Assembly: GCA_008682415.1 (NCBI GenBank)
Contig: VANK01000002.1
Coordinates: forward strand, 496,001-560,000
DNA from: Acidobacteria bacterium AB60
Lineage (GTDB): Bacteria; Acidobacteriota; Terriglobia; Terriglobales; Acidobacteriaceae
Direction: 5' to 3'
DNA length: 64,000 bases
Shown: piece by piece, positions 61,170 to 64,000 of the stretch
Layout: each line of letters starts with the position of its first letter
How positions within the stretch are numbered: the first letter of the stretch is position 1
Notes under the pieces: model-generated
Told to the model about the DNA's origin: nothing
The model's database searches: none
Seen by the model: the letters and a program-made list of their open reading frames with translations, nothing else
Program-made: the position numbers and the translations under genes

Positions 61170-62756
61170 TTGCCATCCCGCCCGCGCATCGCCGTAGCTA
61201 CAGTTGTCGGACTGTTAGGCTTTGTCGCGCCCATCGCGCTCTCTATCCAATTTGCCTGGAATCAGAGCGTTGCGGGAGCGGAAGCGGTGGGCACCCGCTA
61301 CGCGGCAGAGGTCGTTCGCCGCAGCGAAGTGGCCGCCCGCCAGTTCGGCCGCGCCATCAAAGTGCTCAACCACGACAACCTGCCCCCCTGTTCGCCTCAG
61401 GAGATCGAGTTGATGCGCTCCCTCGACCTCGGCTCCGACTACCTCCAGATGGTGGGACGCGTCTCAGGCAACACACTCGAATGCAGCTCACTCGGCACCA
61501 CCACCCGTATCGACATTGGGCCGCCCACCCTCACCACCGAGCATGGAGCCCAGGAGCGCCTCGACTTCAAGTACGGACCGACCGGATTTGGCAAAGTCAG
61601 CCTCTTGACCGCCAACGGAGTCGCGGCCGCCGTCGACGGAAACCTCCTGCTCGATTTCGACACCGGAAGCGATGGAGCCCGCCTGGCGCTGGTCGTGCCT
61701 TCCTCCCACGATCACACCCGCATCATCCAGTCCTCAGGGGCCTTCGACCCCTCCTGGTTCAACCCGATCGGGCGGGGCGAAAGCAAGAGCTACCTCGACG
61801 GAGAAAACATCATCTCCCACGTCCGCTCGCGCCAGCTCGACATCGAAGCGGTCTCGGTGATCCCCAGCCGCCTCGTCTATCGCCGCGTGCGGCAATTCGC
61901 CGTGGTCTTCGTCCCCATCGGCTGCCTCTGCGGCCTGGGATTCGCCTGGGCGGTGATGTATATCTCCCGCAGCCGCGGCTCCCTCACCGGCCTGCTCCGC
62001 GCCGCCGCACGGAACAACAGCTTCTTCGTCGAATACCAGCCCGTGGTTGAAATCGCTACCCGCCGCGTCGTCGGCGCCGAGGCCCTGGTGCGCTGGAGAC
62101 GCGGCGACACCGTCATCAGCCCGGCCAGCTTCATCGGACTCGCCGAGGAGAGCGGCGTCATCACCGAGATCACCCGCATCGTCATCGAAAACGTCGCCCG
62201 TGACCTGCCGCGCCTCCTCGAGATCTCGCCCGACTTTCGCGTGGCCATCAACTTCACCGCCACCGACCTCAAACACGAGGCCACGGCCAAACGGCTGATG
62301 GAACTCGTCCAGCGCAGCGGCGGCTCGGCGCGCAATATCGTCGTGGAGGCCACGGAACACGGCCTCGTCAGCGGCGTCGAGTGCTCCCGCATGATCTCCG
62401 TCCTCCGCCTGGAAGGCTTCCGCGTCGCCATCGACGACTTCGGCACCGGATACTCCAGCCTCTCCTGCCTGCAGGGCATCGACCTCGATCTCCTCAAGAT
62501 CGATAAAGCGTTCGTCGATACCATCGGCACCGACGGGGTCACCCGCGGCGTCGTCCTTCATATCATCGAGATCGCTCGTTCTCTGCAGCTGACCATGGTC
62601 GCCGAAGGCATCGAGACCGAGCAGCAGGCCAGGTTCCTCCTCGAACGCGGTGTCGAATACGGCCAGGGATGGCTCTTCGGCAAGCCCATGAGTATCGAGA
62701 ACCTCACGAAGATGGCGCGCGAAACCGAATCGGCCCAGCCGCTCGTCCCGGCCTGA
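61170..62756 (+). CDS. CSS-EAL cyclic-di-GMP phosphodiesterase, membrane-bound
   Basis: A 528-residue protein from a TTG start with GGAG seven bases upstream. TM1 at about 8-30, then a periplasmic CSS-motif domain (Cys74-Ser75-Pro, and Cys105-Ser106-Ser107), TM2 at about 242-264, and a cytoplasmic EAL domain from about 285. EAL signatures: EALVR (304-308), a conserved N in AINFTATDLKHE, VVEATEHG, IDDFGTGYSSLSCL, LLKIDKAFVD and VAEGIETEQQA. All residues for metal binding and catalysis appear present, so it should hydrolyse c-di-GMP to pGpG. The periplasmic cysteine pair may be redox-regulated through disulfide formation, as known for CSS domains. No GGDEF partner is adjacent. Confidence 0.9.
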   Translation: MPSRPRIAVATVVGLLGFVAPIALSIQFAWNQSVAGAEAVGTRYAAEVVRRSEVAARQFGRAIKVLNHDNLPPCSPQEIELMRSLDLGSDYLQMVGRVSGNTLECSSLGTTTRIDIGPPTLTTEHGAQERLDFKYGPTGFGKVSLLTANGVAAAVDGNLLLDFDTGSDGARLALVVPSSHDHTRIIQSSGAFDPSWFNPIGRGESKSYLDGENIISHVRSRQLDIEAVSVIPSRLVYRRVRQFAVVFVPIGCLCGLGFAWAVMYISRSRGSLTGLLRAAARNNSFFVEYQPVVEIATRRVVGAEALVRWRRGDTVISPASFIGLAEESGVITEITRIVIENVARDLPRLLEISPDFRVAINFTATDLKHEATAKRLMELVQRSGGSARNIVVEATEHGLVSGVECSRMISVLRLEGFRVAIDDFGTGYSSLSCLQGIDLDLLKIDKAFVDTIGTDGVTRGVVLHIIEIARSLQLTMVAEGIETEQQARFLLERGVEYGQGWLFGKPMSIENLTKMARETESAQPLVPA

Positions 62757-62911
62757 TCGGGCTTTCAGACTCCGCTTCCCCAAAACGAACCCTCTCTGCA
62801 CAAATGAGAGCCCCGTCACATGGCTCCTGGAAGATGACACGTATAATCGGTGCGAACTCTGAGATGCGCCGCGGCCGCAGTCTCCTCCAGCCCTGGCGAA
62901 AGACAGGCATC

Positions 62912-63286
62912 ATGCACCGCTCTCTTTGGCTGGTCTCCCTCTTATCCCTTGCTCTGCCGGCGTTTGCCTCAGGAGAGAAGCGCCCGATCCCCTGCGAGGA
63001 ACTGTGGCCCGCGGTCTCCGCCACCCTCCACAATCCCAGGAACTACCTCGCCGTGGCGGTCGATAATGAAGCCATGCGCGCCAACTTCGTCGTAACCGGC
63101 GCCCTCTATCCCGCCATGAACCTCGTCGAGCTCAAGCCGGGCAAAAAGGGATGCGACCTCCGCCTCCACGTCGGATTCACCGGCGCAGACGATCAGTGGG
63201 CCTTCCGGGTGCGCGTGGCCAAAGCACTCAAAAAACTCGAGGCCGCAAAAGCCTCCATCCCCTCTGGCTCACAGCCGGCCCAGTAG
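62912..63286 (+). CDS. Small exported protein, hypothetical
   Basis: A 124-residue protein. ATG 62912 gives a clear signal peptide (HRSLWLVSLLSLALPAFASG); the longer upstream frame lacks conservation and overlaps the EAL gene. The mature part, RPIPCEELWPAVSATLHNPRNYLAVAVDNEAMRANFVVTGALYPAMNLVELKPGKKGCDLRLHVGFTGADDQWAFRVRVAKALKKL, has two cysteines that may form a disulfide and a compact alpha/beta pattern. No family is recognised. It is probably periplasmic. It follows the EAL gene by 155 bases, so co-transcription is possible but uncertain. Confidence 0.65.
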   Translation: MHRSLWLVSLLSLALPAFASGEKRPIPCEELWPAVSATLHNPRNYLAVAVDNEAMRANFVVTGALYPAMNLVELKPGKKGCDLRLHVGFTGADDQWAFRVRVAKALKKLEAAKASIPSGSQPAQ

Positions 63287-63325
63287 GATTAGCGGTCCCC
63301 AGTCACCATCACGAAATGAACCGCC

Positions 63326-64000
63326 TCACTCTTCCCCTGACCCGGAAGAAGCCCAGGCGTGAACGGCTCCTGACCATGAGCGGCGCGGCGGCAGTTCGGG
63401 CGTGTGCGGGATGAGCTCCCACAGTCCGATGCAGGCAAGCCCCACCAGGTTCGGGAAGAGCATCGGAGCCAGAGGCGGCGCGCCGTTGATCAGGCGATCC
63501 CAGAGGCTGTGCCCCGGCTCCAACAGGTTTGCCTGCAAATGAAACCAGAAGCCGAGAATCCCAACGATGGCCTGCACCAGCAGCACCGCCACGCACAAAT
63601 CCAGAAATCTCCGCCCCACGTTGGCCAGAACGGGAACCAGCAGGAATCCCGTGGCAAAGGCTGAGGAGATGACCGGGATCCACTCGGTCCGTGCGAAGAA
63701 GCCGTTGGACGCGTGGTCGGTCAACGAAAGCACAAAGTTCCCGAAGAATCCTCCCAGCGCCATGAACATCACCCACCGCGCCCACTCTGCGGAACGTGCC
63801 GGAACCATGCGGTTGACCAGGAGAAGAAAGCCGAGCCCCGTATAGGCAAGCGGCGCTGCGAACGGGGCGGCGTACGTGAGGCTCGACAAGGTGCGGTCGA
63901 GGAAGAAACGGCTCTCCAGGTGGTAGAGGACTCCCCCCAGCCCGGTGAGCACCGACAGGCCGCCAACAAGATAGCCAACATCGCGCCACGGTGCGTCGAA
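63326..64000 (-). CDS. Multi-spanning membrane protein, 5' truncated by window edge
   Basis: The minus-strand frame is open to the window edge (F-D-A-P-W-R-D-V-G-Y-L-V-G-G-L before an internal GTG at 63952), so the start is outside. The visible 224 residues contain about six hydrophobic helices (GYLVGGLSVLTGLGGVLYHL, LAYTGLGFLLLVNRM, MFMALGGFFGNFVLSL, VISSAFATGFLLVPVLANV, FLDLCVAVLLVQAIVGILGF, LFPNLVGLACIGLWEL). They alternate with short loops and end in a basic, Ser/Gly-rich tail. It is probably an inner-membrane protein of unknown function. Confidence 0.65.
   Translation of the reverse strand, partial: FDAPWRDVGYLVGGLSVLTGLGGVLYHLESRFFLDRTLSSLTYAAPFAAPLAYTGLGFLLLVNRMVPARSAEWARWVMFMALGGFFGNFVLSLTDHASNGFFARTEWIPVISSAFATGFLLVPVLANVGRRFLDLCVAVLLVQAIVGILGFWFHLQANLLEPGHSLWDRLINGAPPLAPMLFPNLVGLACIGLWELIPHTPELPPRRSWSGAVHAWASSGSGEE

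Overview
The window is GC-rich and tightly packed, and reads as a chromosomal segment of an acidobacterium, probably class Terriglobia (Acidobacteriaceae). The evidence is the gene content: two giant Oar-like outer-membrane receptors with an N-terminal carboxypeptidase-regulatory-like domain, a CRTAC1/ASPIC-UnbV protein, a wHTH-AAA regulator, DUF4097 and DUF4252 proteins, Tat-exported molybdenum hydroxylase subunits, and a GH79 enzyme of the Acidobacterium beta-glucuronidase type. No plasmid, phage or transposase genes, rRNA, tRNA or CRISPR arrays were seen.

Layout. 1-2.0 kb: end of a LiaF/DUF4097 envelope operon closed by a clear terminator. 2.1-5.2 kb: a small beta-barrel-like protein and a GH74 xyloglucanase gene with related intergenic repeats on both sides. 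5.5-10 kb: an EEP phosphodiesterase, a PLD/cardiolipin synthase-like enzyme, a secreted protein and a large wHTH-ATPase regulator. 10.5-12.7 kb: two paralogous ~180 aa proteins bracketing a UPF0175/PIN (DUF3368) toxin-antitoxin pair. 13-15 kb: a four-gene ECF sigma/anti-sigma/DUF4252-like operon. 15-17.6 kb: gluQ-RS, an aldo/keto reductase and hicBA. 17.7-18.2 kb: a peroxiredoxin gene with an in-frame TGA exactly at the peroxidatic cysteine and a hairpin at bacterial SECIS distance, so a selenoprotein. 19.4-28.7 kb: hisS-aspS, cysK, GH29 fucosidase, small membrane proteins, a TMEM175-type channel and gcvT. 28.9-33.5 kb: GNAT, an ArnT-like glycosyltransferase, nrnA and rbfA. 33.7-41.3 kb: a lipoprotein, GH79, a Tat-exported xanthine dehydrogenase-family pair, GH127 and a HAD phosphatase. 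41.4-54 kb: two TPR proteins, the first TonB/Oar receptor, a putative class I isoprenoid synthase with a membrane partner, DUF4126, an ASPIC/UnbV protein and a putative metalloprotease. 54-64 kb: PadR plus membrane protein, GH5 cellulase, second TonB/Oar receptor, VOC protein, a CSS-EAL phosphodiesterase and two small envelope genes.

Together the five unlinked glycoside hydrolases (GH74, GH29, GH79, GH127, GH5), two large receptors and the TPR/ASPIC proteins point to a soil heterotroph that degrades plant and microbial polysaccharides. The strongest individual observation is the selenoprotein peroxiredoxin. Next are the isoprenoid synthase-like locus, the twin-gene/TA arrangement, a Crp/Fnr-type palindrome between divergent genes, and several families of dispersed intergenic hairpins or repeats.
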